Assembly (NCBI GenBank): GCA_035048495.1
Contig: CM068548.1
Coordinates: 3,472,001-3,536,000, forward strand
Source of the DNA: Euptelea pleiosperma
Lineage: Eukaryota > Streptophyta > Magnoliopsida > Ranunculales > Eupteleaceae
Direction of reading: 5' to 3'
Length of the DNA: 64,000 bases
Both the position numbers and the translations under genes were made by a program. Position 1 is the stretch's first letter. Every line of letters begins with the position of its first letter. Positions 10,811 to 20,309 of this stretch are shown one piece after another. The notes under the pieces were generated by a model that was not told the DNA's origin, made no database searches, and was given only the letters and a program-made list of their open reading frames with translations.

Positions 10811-13800
10811 ATGGCTGAGGTAAGAACAACTCCAACATTGTTCTCATTCCACATCTTTCAAATGGAGATGTTCAAAGTCAAGGTTTTAAATTTAAAATGA
10901 AACGCTGAAATTTCGATTTCGTTGAAGACCGAATCTCCGAAATATAGCTTTTTAAAGTAAAAACCAACCGAAAATTAGAACTTTTAATTGAAATTTCGGC
11001 CGAAATATCAGTTTTGGACCAAAACCGAAATGGTTACCAAAACTAAAATTTAAAACCTTGTTCATACAATGGAAGCCATCTTCACAAACCTCACTTTATT
11101 CCAACATTAACCTCACTTTATTCCAACATTCTTAGCCTCATGATAAGTGAAGTCAAATTTCAAAAATTTACACCTATCTAATAAATGATTTTATGCTTAT
11201 TGTGTTTAATGTATTATTGTAGGAAATGAAACTTGTCAGTGAAGAAGTAGAACCATCTGAATATTTGGATTTGACGAGTCAATTTACAACTAATACGGTA
11301 TGTTTAGTGCAATTGAATAATTGAATCTACTCTTTTTGTTAGAATGAATATTCATGTATTGTAATTTGATTTTCAGGTTTTCTACAGTCGTGACGACATG
11401 ATCAAATGGGTTAGAGACAGTGGGAAAGCAGTTGGTTCTGTTATTGTCATAAAGAGAGCAGATATTTCCAAGAGGACTCCTAGAACTACTTTTGGTTGTG
11501 AGAGGGGTGGAAAGTACAGGGATGCTAGAAAAACAACACTGAAAGAGCAATTTCCAGTTCGACACACTGGAACAAAAAGGTGTGGGTGTCCTTTCACACT
11601 AAAAGGTATAAAGATGCATATAGATGATCAATGGATGATTCAAGTGGTATGTGGCTTCCACAATCATGCACTTGCACATCATTTTGAGGGTCATTCATTT
11701 GTTGGGAGGCTCAACAATGATGAAAAGCACATGTTGGCAGATATGGCTAAAAGTTGTGTAAAGCCGAGGTCGATTCTTAATGTCTTGAAAGGGAGAGACC
11801 CCAACAATGCATCAACAATGAAAATAATTTACAATGCTCGGGCGAGTTTTAGACGTATAGAAGCAGCCGGAAGAACTGAAATGCAACAATTGATGAAGAA
11901 GTTGGAGGAATATCAGTATGTGAAAAGGCATAGGAATTCTGATACGTTGCTGGTTACAGATTTACTTTGGGCACATCCAGAGTGCATACAACTTGCCAAT
12001 TGTTTCCCTATTGTGTGGCTTATGGATTGTACTTACAAAACAAATAGGTATCGGTTGCCATTGTTAGAGGTTGTTGGGATCACATCGACAAATATGACAT
12101 ACTCCATCGCTTTTGTTTACCTTCAGGCTGAGAAAGAGGAAAATTTTGTTTGGGCGTTGGAAAATTTAAAGTTAGTTCTCAACTCTGAAGCCCTACCCTC
12201 AATTATTGTGACAGATAGAGAATTGGCTCTAATGAATGCATGCAAGAGAGTATTCCCAGAAGCACGAAACTTTCTATGTCGTTTCCACATATCAAGGAAT
12301 ATATTATCAAGGTACAAAAAATGTTTGCAAGAAAAGAGGCATGGGATCAATTTATCTCAAAGTGGAATGACCTAATCTTGTCTTCTACGGAGGAGGACTA
12401 CAAAGACCGTCTGGATTCATTTGAGATCGAGTTCTCACAATACTCAAATGCTGTACGATACGTGAAAGAGAATTGGTTGACACAATACAAACAGTGTTTT
12501 GTGGCAGCATGGACTGATCAGAACATTCACTTTGGAAATACCACGACCAACAAAGCTGAGAGTGCCCATGCCAAACTAAAGAGACATCTAATGACATCAC
12601 AAGCCAAGTTCGATACGTCGTGGGATACCATCAACTCTTTGCTGGAGTTGCAACATGTTGAGATCAATGCCACATTTGAGAGAAGCTTGAACATTGTGAA
12701 GCATAAGCATAGAGTGGCGGTCTGTAAGGAGTTGACGGGTTTTATTTCTTTAGATGCACTAGAATTAATAGTCAACGAGGCAAAGCGAGCTGAGTCATGT
12801 GGCCCAGATGATCTCCAGGCTTATGGGTGTGTTATCAGACGCACGCATGGGTTACCATGCGCACATGAGATTGCTGTATACAAGCGCGAACACCGTCACA
12901 TTCCTTTGTCGTCTATCCATCCCCACTGGATGAAGCTTTCCAATGTACCCACAGTGACCACAGACGAGGTTCTAGAATGTGGGCCCCTAGTGCAGCAGTT
13001 CATTGAAAAATATGACAAGTGCAGTGAGAGTGGCAAAAATGAATTATTCAGAAAGCTCAAGGATATCGTGAACCCCGCTTCTACTTTATTACTTGAGCCG
13101 AAAGAGAAGATCACGACTCGGGGTAGACCAAGAACGCCATCGGCAAAGAGACTTGCACAGGCAGAATCATCTACGAAGAGGGATCCTTCAGCTTTTGAGA
13201 TTCTGTCAATTGAAGATAAGCAATCACAGACTCGACCACAGAGAAAAAAACTTGCAATAAAAAGGAAGCATATGCGCACTAGATCTGGCCAAAAAGAGAA
13301 TCCCTCCTTGGGCGAGAGTCCATACTTGGCTGATTTGCCTACAGGGTTGGAGGATTACATATTACAAATCAAAGATGTTCGTAGCGACGGGAATTGTGGG
13401 TTTCGAGTAGTGGCGACACTGATGGGAATGGGTGAAGATGAATGGCCTATGGTCAGAAGAGATATGATTGCAGAGTTGCAAGTTCATGCCGATTATTATG
13501 CCAAACTATACGGAGGCCAACAGACTGTCACTGAACTCATACAATGTTTGGATTGTTTTGACATCTTTTCGCCGACAAAGTGTTGGATGACTTTGCTCGA
13601 AATGGGTCATATCATTGCAAGTTGTTATAATGTCGTGTTACTTCATTTTTCATCCAGGCTGTGCTTGACATATCTGCCATTACTTTCACCACCCGAACCA
13701 CTCATGCGACGAAAGATAATAGCGATAGCTTTCGTTAATAACAATCATTTTGTTCAACTTCTGATGCGCGATAACTGTCCAATACCAAATGTTGCTGTCA

Positions 13801-13922
13801 ATTGGACAAGACATGTTGACCCTATCGCTGTCGGATGGTACGAGGATAGGATGCAGAAGTTCGGGGAATTAGTTGGTCCAGATGTTGCAACTTCGGAGGT
13901 TCCGATCATTGTAGATGACTGA
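10811..13922 (+). CDS. MULE transposase (FAR1-like) fused to an OTU cysteine protease; one frame break
   Basis: Proposed exons are 10811-10819 (M-A-E), 11223-11297 and 11377-13922. Both introns have GT...AG borders (10820-11222, 11298-11376) and join in phase 0. Repaired length would be about 876 residues. From the N-terminus there is a zinc-binding DNA-recognition region (CGCPFTLKG ... CGFHNHAL, about residues 95-127). The transposase core follows, with Asp in WLMDCTYKTN (about 243), Asp in IVTDRELALMNA (about 305) and Glu in TNKAESAHAK (about 419). A SWIM-type zinc finger CVIRRTHGLPCAHE lies at about 511. A basic linker leads to an OTU domain with DVRSDGNCGFR (catalytic Asp/Cys, about 693-700) and the catalytic His in NNNHFVQL (about 815). 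The protein should bind the TIRs and cut DNA; the protease substrate is unknown. The frame slips by one base in an A6 run near 12315-12320, so the copy is probably inactive unless this is a sequence error. Confidence 0.88.
12312..12322 (+). other. Single-base frame break in the transposase
   Basis: Coding runs in one frame through HISRNILSRYKK and continues in the -1 frame from MFARKEAWDQFISKWNDL. The switch falls on a six-A run (GGTACAAAAAATG). One missing A, seven expected, restores continuity. The heptamer C-AAA-AAA is a poor slippery site because the P-site tRNA would mispair, so a deletion or assembly error is likelier than programmed frameshifting. Confidence 0.75.
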
Positions 13923-13963
13923 CAGTATATAGTTTTGTATATACATGGTACATAGGGTTGGGA

Positions 13964-14073
13964 GCCATTTTTTGTAGGCTTATGAGCAAGTTTTTTTAGG
14001 CTTACGAGCCATCTTTTGTAGGCTTTTGAGCTATTTTTTGTAGGCTTATGAGCCATCTTTTGTAGGCTTGTAG
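13964..14073. repeat. Five tandem 22-bp units in the transposase 3' flank
   Basis: The unit is close to GCCATCTTTTGTAGGCTTATGA. Five copies lie in exact register starting 40 bp after the transposase stop, so they probably lie in the 3' UTR. Confidence 0.85.
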
Positions 14074-14221
14074 GCCATCAATAGTAAAGGAAAATACTAT
14101 ATAAAATGTGAATATCGAAATTTTAATTTTGAGTTATGATTCTCTATCCCCAATGGTTCTCCATGGCCTTATAGCCCCCCACAGTTAAAAATCACATATA
14201 ACAATTAGAAATCACCTATAA

Positions 14222-14285
14222 AGCTGATTTTTGGAGTGTAGGTCCAGCAAGAGGTGGGAACCAAACATCCATATGGTCAGTAAGG
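14222..14285. repeat. Right-arm fragment of the recurrent MITE core family
   Basis: It contains CTGATTTTTGGAGTGTAGGT and AACCAAACATCCATATGGTC, the signature of the right arm of the repeat described at 31301-31706. It lies inside the MULE. Confidence 0.6.
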
Positions 14286-14542
14286 AGTAAAACTTTATGA
14301 CATAAAAAGTTCTTGAGCTCTTACATAGGTGCTCAATGGATGGCTTCAAAAAAAGAGGCCGCATCATTTGCAGACTCCTCCCCGTTCCTTTACATTGGTA
14401 TCCATGGAAGGAAAGAAATCCAAGATTTTCAAAGCCAAGTATGGGATGGTAGAGTCGGTATTTGATAAGACAATGTTGTCATTGTTCCAAGGGGCAAGCC
14501 ATCTGAAATATTTGAAGTGAGCCCTAGACACTATAAGGAAAT

Positions 14543-14715
14543 CTGAGCATTATTTGGGGTACAATGATCCCAAGGTTTGAAATCACTAAACCTCAAAAAT
14601 CTGAGTATTATTTGGGGTACAATGATCCAAAGGTTTGAAATCACTAAACCTCAAAAATCTGAGCATTATTTGGAGTACAATGATCCAAAGGTTTGAAATC
14701 ACTAATCATGCTAAT
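14543..14715. repeat. Three tandem 58-bp copies of a MITE-core segment
   Basis: The units start at 14543, 14601 and 14659 (CTGAGCATTATTTGGGGTAC...). Each matches the centre-to-right part of the window-wide MITE core (ATTATTTGGG-TAC, GATCCAAAGG, AAATCACTAA). The third unit runs on into CTAATCATGCTAATTTTTGG, the usual continuation of the MITE arm. So a MITE fragment was tandemly amplified inside the MULE. Confidence 0.75.
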
Positions 14716-14721
14716 TTTTGG

Positions 14722-15016
14722 ACAGCCCACGGCCAGAGAAGTCGTGGACACCATAGTGCCCACGGCCAGAGAAGCCGTGGTCACTATAGTGGCCACGGTT
14801 TTTCAGGCCGTGTAGGCAAAAAAAAAGAAAAAAACATTCTGACTTCAAGAACAAACCGTGGGTTCTATAGAACCCACGGCCAGAAATACCGTGGGTTCTA
14901 TAGAACCCCACGGTTTTTTCTTCAAGTTAGAACACTTTTTTTTTTACTTTTTTGCCTACACGGCCTCAGAAACCGTGGGCACTATAGTGACCACGGCTTC
15001 TCTGACCGTGGGCTGT
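14722..15016. mobile_element. 295-bp foldback element built of CCACGG/CCGTGG hairpins
   Basis: The whole segment is an imperfect palindrome starting ACAGCCCACGGCCAGAGAAG and ending in its inverse (CTTCTCTGACCGTGGGCTGT). It is centred near 14870-14890, where AACCGTGGGTTCTATAGAAC repeats. Within each arm, smaller inverted CCACGG...CCGTGG motifs alternate with CACTATAGTG palindromes. It would fold as a long hairpin with hairpin branches. No target duplication was found. Confidence 0.75.
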
Positions 15017-15023
15017 ACCTATC

Positions 15024-15300
15024 CATTTTCTTAAAGAGTTTACCCCTTGCCCATGCTTCCATCTATTTTCTTAAAGAGTTTGCAAGGGCTTGGTGCCACT
15101 TGCCCATGGTACCATCCATCCATTTCCTTAAAGAGTTTGCAAGGGCTTGGTGCCACTTGCCCATGCTACCATCCATCCATTTCCTTAAAGAGTTTGCAAG
15201 GGCTTGGTGCCACTTGCCCATGCTACCATCCATTTTCTTAAAGAGTTTGCAAGGGCAAGCCAGTTGCCCATGCTAGCATCCATTTTCTTAAAGCGTTTGA
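15024..15300. repeat. Six tandem units of 40-57 bp
   Basis: The block CCATTTTCTTAAAGAGTTTG recurs with unit starts at about 15031, 15071, 15128, 15185, 15238 and 15288. Complete units continue CAAGGGCTTGGTGCCACTTG CCCATGCTACC. It directly follows the foldback inside the MULE. Confidence 0.85.
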
Positions 15301-15309
15301 AGGTCCATC

Positions 15310-15560
15310 TAGGGTGTCCGTATGGATGTTTGGCCCCACCCTTGGTGAAAAAATCACAAGCCAATGAGTTCTCGGCACGTACACAAGTGGTTTTGCAACG
15401 TACCCATGTGTTTTTGCTTTTTAGGTGTACGTGGTGAGAACTCATTGGCTGTGTTTGTGTGTTTTGCAATCCCATTGTGATAGAAGTTTTACTCCTTTGG
15501 GATGGGCCAAACATCCATATGGTCGGCATTCTCTAAGAATGTGCCATGTGCCTCATAATG
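15310..15560. mobile_element. MITE-core copy inside the MULE, split by a nested foldback
   Basis: The left end has CCGTATGGATGTTTGGCCCC (15318-) and the right end GGGCCAAACATCCATATGGT (15504-), the inverted signatures of the MITE core family. The usual centre is absent. Instead an inverted pair AGCCAATGAGTTCTCGG (15359-) and CCGAGAACTCATTGGCT-like (ending 15450) surrounds a 40-bp loop, suggesting a second small foldback replaced or entered the centre. Confidence 0.65.
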
Positions 15561-15927
15561 TGGTCTGTCGTCTGTCATGTCAATGGCAACGGGACTGTCG
15601 ACTAGGTCACCTGAATCACTTTGTTGATTCGGTAGGCCACCCTTTGGATGCTCGACCTCACAATTTTTAATCATCCAAGTGATAATTAAACAAATCTTAT
15701 TAAGATTTAAGAGGAAAACGACAAGCGTTGCACAAGAGATGCTCCAACCATAGGGATATAGTCAACCATAGATACCAAATTCAAAAAAAATATAGCCAAA
15801 GTAGACAAAGTTTGATGGAATCATCCATAGTTTTGAGTTGGATATCTTAAAAATACAAGAAAATGGATATCATTCTAACTTAAAAATACAAAAAAGAATG
15901 TCTCATCTTCTTCTTTCTCTCTCTCTC

Positions 15928-17934
15928 TCATCTTCTTCTCCTTCTTTCAGAGTCCTTTCCCTTGGCACTACTTGAACCCTCTCCAGCATCATGACCTCGG
16001 AGAATCGCTTTGACCTGCCTTGTTCTCTCTTTCATCGTCTCAACCGTATCATTGGAGTCTGCCTGGTCAAGGATCTGCAATGCTTGCTCAACTCTCTTTG
16101 GATATACCATCTCTCTATGTGGGTCATAGCCACTTCGATTATCTGGGTTCTGGACGATAACGTGGGAAATGCTTCGGAACCATGGTAGATAATCTTTTTT
16201 ACATTCCCAAGGATTCACGACCCGAGGTCCACGTCGCTTCATCCGTAAGGTATGATCAGGCCATTCGTCCCAGTATTGATCCAACACATGGTACACCACC
16301 CTATATTGAGAGGAGATGCGTCCTCGGTCGGCTCGAACGGGCTTATATGGTTCTGGAGGGATTGACTGCACATGACCAAACTGTCGAAGAACCCGATTTG
16401 GGTGATACAGTTCAACAACTTCAAAGCTTCTGAGGCATCCACAAAAGTATGCAATAAGCAGAAAGGGGTAATGATCCCTCATTTCTCGGTAGGGCTCCCA
16501 TATTACATACAATACAAATTGAAATATATCAGGTTACAAGAGTAATAATTAAAATAAAATAATATATTGTAACTTACCTCACTCGCCTCCAAAGAGTCAA
16601 GTGCCTCTCGAAGCACTATCACATTACCGGATGCAGCTCCACTTGTTGATGTAGGAAGCCAACGGCTAATTCTGGGATTGCTACTTTGTACGTTAAATCG
16701 GGATTACCCCTTATGAAGGGGAAGTATTCGTACACCCATGCCTACAAAACAACAGTAATGATAAAAATTGACATAATAATTCGGACTATGTAAGAAAAGT
16801 AATTTGAAAGTATACCTCTAGTAGTGTTACAGAGCCAGCAATCTGCTTGACTCCACACCTAGATGCTAATCCCAATTGTCTATAAAGAAATGCAAGTGTA
16901 GCTGCCCCCCATGCGTATTCTTGTACTTCATCGAGGTTCTGCAATACCTGAAGGTACACCACCGGTACCTTGGACCCACTCTTGTCACAGAAGATAGAAC
17001 AACCGAGTACATAGAGAAGGAATGCCCTTACTGTACAATCTATTTTCTCTTTCGTGGCAGCTTTGGTTCTGTTACGCCCTTGAAAATTATCACGTAACCA
17101 GCGCATCCTTACTATGCATCCCGTGTTAAAATTTAGCTCTGCTATGGCTTTTTCCCTTTCAACTCCCAACGTTTTCATAAGCAGTTTAGCAGCCTCGCCA
17201 ATAGTCAAACTTAATTTCTCACACATCATCGCACGGCCATGAACGGGCATACCCATAACATGGGACACGTCATCCAATGTGATGGTCATCTCACCAAATG
17301 GGAGATGAAAGGTATTGGTCTTGGGTTGCCATCTCTCGACAAACGCCGATATTATTGCGTTGTTTACTCTTTTATATGAATAAGTAACCAAATTGACTAA
17401 CCTTGAATTTTCTACTCTACTTTGAAACCAATGTCTCTCTTCTGTCCAATCCCAACCCAATAATTTTGACGTGTGTTGAATACATTTCAGTGGGGGCCGT
17501 TCCTACAAATGATTAAATGTATCAGAAGTAAACATTATCAACACAAGATGAATAATAGATTCAGTATATCTATCGATATTTACCTTGTTTTTCCATATAT
17601 CATGTGCTACATGAGTTTTAAAACTTTTCAATACTGATGGATCTACCGGACCTCCGGGGTATGCTTCACCTGCTTCTTCATCTTCAGACTCTTCATCAAC
17701 TTCTTCTTCTTGCTCAAAGTGCTCTTCTTGTTGATCGTCTTCCACCTCATACTGTTCTTCTTGCTCATATTGTTCTTCTTGTTGCTGATCATCTTCTTCT
17801 TCGTGCTCTTCAATTTGGGGTTGTCGTGGTGGATTACGACGTCTTCTTTCAGACGCCGTCAGTGGAAGCCGTCTAGTCGGGGTTGATGTACTGCTTTCCC
17901 CTTGCTTATCAACAAGACATCGAGATTGACGCAT
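15928..17934 (-). pseudogene. Plant mobile domain (PMD, MAIN-like) gene carried by the MULE
   Basis: Exons on the minus strand are 17934-17584, 17502-16816, 16741-16578 and about 16506-15928. The first three junctions show GT donors and AG acceptors and preserve phase 0. Exon 1 encodes a basic start then a Glu/Gln/Asp-rich acidic stretch. Exon 2 holds the PMD core, with WQPKTNTFHLPFGEMTITLD, DDVSHVMGMPVHGRAM and YLQVLQNLDEVQEYAWGAAT. Exon 4 contains VIWEPYREMRDHYPF and a basic tail ending SERRRRR. This domain is found in MAIN/MAIL proteins and is frequently carried by plant transposons; the molecular role is unclear. Damage: exon 3 is 164 nt, one short of frame, reading to a stop after VELHPVM. 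The AG acceptor expected before VIWEPY is absent (TAT where CAG is usual). This is probably a decayed second MULE gene. Confidence 0.85.
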
Positions 17935-18504
17935 TATACTTACATTAATAGATTAAGACACACACAATCAATTTTAGACGTTTCACTATTTTACTTAAAA
18001 TTACCAATCCTAAATTCTAAATATGAATAAATAAATGCCCTCTTAACCTAAAATCTCACAACAACGAAGCTAAATCCTACCAAAATCCTAATTACCAAAT
18101 AAATTTGACAAAAGTTATATCAAAATTTAACAAAATTATAACTTTACGAGATTGAAAAAAGAGAATCTACATTTAAAATTAACTCTTTAACCCTAAAAGC
18201 AAACAAGATTTTTCCACTCTTTAACCCTAAAAGCAAACAAGATTTTTCAAAATCTGGGGTATACAAACAAGAGATGTAAATAAAATAAATTTATTAACAA
18301 CAACTGATTTGTGTTGTAATAAACCCTTATTTTAGCAGTATCAAAAAGATCAAAAGAACAAATAAAGATGACTCGAACCTCTTTTGAATTGTTCCATTGT
18401 TTATTTTGCAAGTGGGAGATTGTTGTGTAAATGGGAGACGGAGACGACGACAATGGAGGAGGTGAACGGTTGCAGCGTCGACTTGTGCATTTCTTATCGT
18501 CGGT

Positions 18505-18721
18505 ACTTCTCACCCTAACAAACCCAATGAGAAAGGGAAGAGAAAAATGGAGAAATGGAGAAAAGGGAAGAGAGAAAGGGAGAAAGGGAGAAGAGGGAAG
18601 AGAGAAAGGAGAAAATGGGGTGCTTTTTTTCATTCCCTCCCTTATAAGGGAGGGCATTTTCGTCCAAGAGAAGGATGTATTAGGTGCTTATAGATTTTTT
18701 GGGGTGCAAATAGAACTACCC
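18505..18721 (-). repeat. MULE right terminal inverted repeat
   Basis: This is the reverse complement of the left TIR with an expanded AGAGGGAAGAGAGAAAGGAG-type purine tract, which makes it longer. It holds the same 20-bp palindrome (18635-18654). Confidence 0.92.
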
Positions 18722-18730
18722 TTATATATA
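18722..18730. repeat. 9-bp target duplication TTATATATA (right)
   Basis: Matches 10497-10505 exactly. Confidence 0.93.
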
Positions 18731-18861
18731 ATACGACCCTAAGAACCAAACTAGCAAAATGAATTTTTTTTGCTAGAATTTTCATGTGACAGCTTAAGTG
18801 GCAAGATCAAAGGGTTGTTCACCTGTTGAACCACTTGGCCACTCTGAAATTGTTTTAGCTG

Positions 18862-19645
18862 CAGATTGCCCTTGTTGTGGATCCCTTGAAAATGTCCACG
18901 TGGTACATGCATTCAGGTCCTCTAACCCATGAATGATTGGCTCACCCCTTGATGGGACCTACGCATCAATTATCAGACTGATTAGTGATCTATGGCTATA
19001 GGATTTGAATGTTTTTACATGGTTTTAAAAACGGCCGTTTAAATGGTTTTAACGGCCGAACGGTTACACCCCAAGACCGTTCCCGTTAAAACCGTTTAAA
19101 CATGTTTTATCGGTTTTGAAAAAAACGGCCATTTTTTGTTTTAACGGCCGTTAAAATCCTTTAAACAGCCGTTTAATTTTGAAAAATTTTGTAAAAAAAA
19201 CGGCCGTTAAAACCGTTTAATTCCGTTAAAATCGGTTTAATTTCCGTTAAAATCCGTTAAATTCTGTTCTTTTTTTTAATTTTCAAATTTCAAAATTTGA
19301 ATTTCAGCACCACTTTTTTTTTCCGTTAAAATTGTTAAAACTGTTAAAATCCGTTTAATTCTATTTTTTTCCATTTTTGCCCCTGACCGTTTCAATCCGT
19401 TTTAACGGCCGTTTAAACGGTAACGCCCCCAGTCCGTTTAACCGTTAAACCCTCCTTTAAACCTTGTGTTTTTATATGGGGTGACTTTGAGCTGTTGTAT
19501 TTCATGCATATTGCGCATTATCACAAATCAGGCTGGTTTTTTATGAGTATGTTCACTAAGGGGTGGACCAAAAATTCATGGGTTAGTGGGCTCGAAAGGG
19601 CCGGTGTGCCATGTAACATATTTTCAAGAAACCGGCAACACTGCA
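18862..19645. mobile_element. MITE-core copy interrupted by a CGGCCGTTTAA element
   Basis: The left part has GGCTCACCCCTTGATGGGAC, CAGACTGATTAGTGATC (18940-18992). The right part has CAAATCAGGCTGGTTTTTTA, ACTAAGGGGTGGACC and GTGTGCCATGTAACAT (19525-19620). The outer arms (TTGAAAATGTCCACGTGG and its inverse near 19615-19640) are also inverted. The two halves are separated by the element at 19019-19466. Confidence 0.65.
19019..19466. mobile_element. 448-bp element rich in CGGCCGTTTAA/TTAAACGG, nested in a MITE
   Basis: It is bounded by near-identical 9-bp repeats TGTTTTTAC (19010-19018) and TGTTTTTAT (19467-19475). It starts (AT)GGTTTTAAAAACGGCCG and ends CCTTTAAACCTTG. The interior is dominated by AACGGCCGTTAAAA words. 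It shares ends and composition with 57523-57828, which has a perfect 9-bp repeat. An 8-9-bp duplication suggests a MULE- or hAT-type non-autonomous element. Confidence 0.7.
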
Positions 19646-20197
19646 ATACAAATGGTGGCATATAGGGTGGACGGCCCAGACTTGTCAAATCAGCCATCTT
19701 TGGGATGTGACGTCCACCGTGATAAGAAGTCGACGGAAAACCTTAAGTCTTCACGGGATATGAAGTCTACAGTGACAGACCATGAAAACTTTCCCACCAA
19801 GAATGGTTGGTATTGGAGAAAAGTTTTAATTTGATGGAAACTTCCATTAAAGATGAATGGCAGGCATGACTCGTAAAAGTCACGCGTAGGCAAGGAGAAA
19901 AAGTTTTCTGACTATTCCATGGACGCGCCAAGCTTATCTACATGTGACTTGACGCTAAGCCAATAAACCAATGGCAGTTGATCGATGAAGGACCAAGTGG
20001 ACACTCTACGTACGAATTGGCTCTTCAATGGTGCAGCTCCCTCGAAATGAATTTTCGACAGGTTGCCCACGGCACCACTCCAAGTCACACTCGGTTCATT
20101 GTATACAGTAAAAGATCATCAAGAACATATATTTTGAGATTATGTTTTCTAATAAAATAATTCAAAACATCATCTTAATTGAAAAATGAAAAAGAAG
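19646..20197. other. Spacer upstream of LECRK copy 1
   Basis: No gene is recognised. The short open frames carry no domain. Confidence 0.5.
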
Positions 20198-20309
20198 CCG
20201 TTATAACGGCACTTATAAGTTGAATAATTAATTATTCACCATGTACTCTGCACCCTTCATATAATGCTTATAAGTTGTTTCCCATTGATCTATAGCTCCT
20301 AGAATCACA
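20198..20309 (+). promoter_or_regulatory. Putative proximal promoter of LECRK copy 1
   Basis: A perfect palindrome CCGTTATAACGG (20198-20209) is followed by CACTTATAAGTTG, CTCTGCACCC (20247-) and a TATA-like CATATAATG about 50 bp before the ATG. Matching blocks in the same order occur upstream of copy 2 (33640-33718), which supports shared ancestry. Function is inferred only from position and conservation. Confidence 0.4.

Larger units (their letters stand above)
10506..18721. mobile_element. Complete Mutator-like element (MULE), 8216 bp
   Basis: The element is bounded by long terminal inverted repeats starting GGGTA(A/G)TTCTATTTGCACC and flanked by a perfect 9-bp direct repeat TTATATATA (10497-10505, 18722-18730). 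A 9-bp duplication is diagnostic of Mutator-like transposition. Inside, on the plus strand, is a spliced transposase fused to an OTU protease (10811-13922). A plant mobile domain gene is on the minus strand (15928-17934). The two are convergent and separated by a 2-kb block of minisatellites and foldbacks. Two convergent genes between long TIRs recalls MuDR (mudrA/mudrB), but the second gene here is a PMD gene. Frame damage in both genes suggests the copy is no longer autonomous, although the perfect duplication and TIRs suggest fairly recent insertion. Confidence 0.95.

Noticed and set aside
12300..12330. Programmed -1 frameshift in the transposase
   Set aside because: The C-AAA-AAA heptamer is a poor slippery site and no obvious pseudoknot follows; a lost base is simpler. 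Kept only as a minor alternative.
14543..14715. CRISPR-like direct repeats
   Set aside because: Contiguous tandem units without spacers, derived from a MITE segment, in a plant genome.
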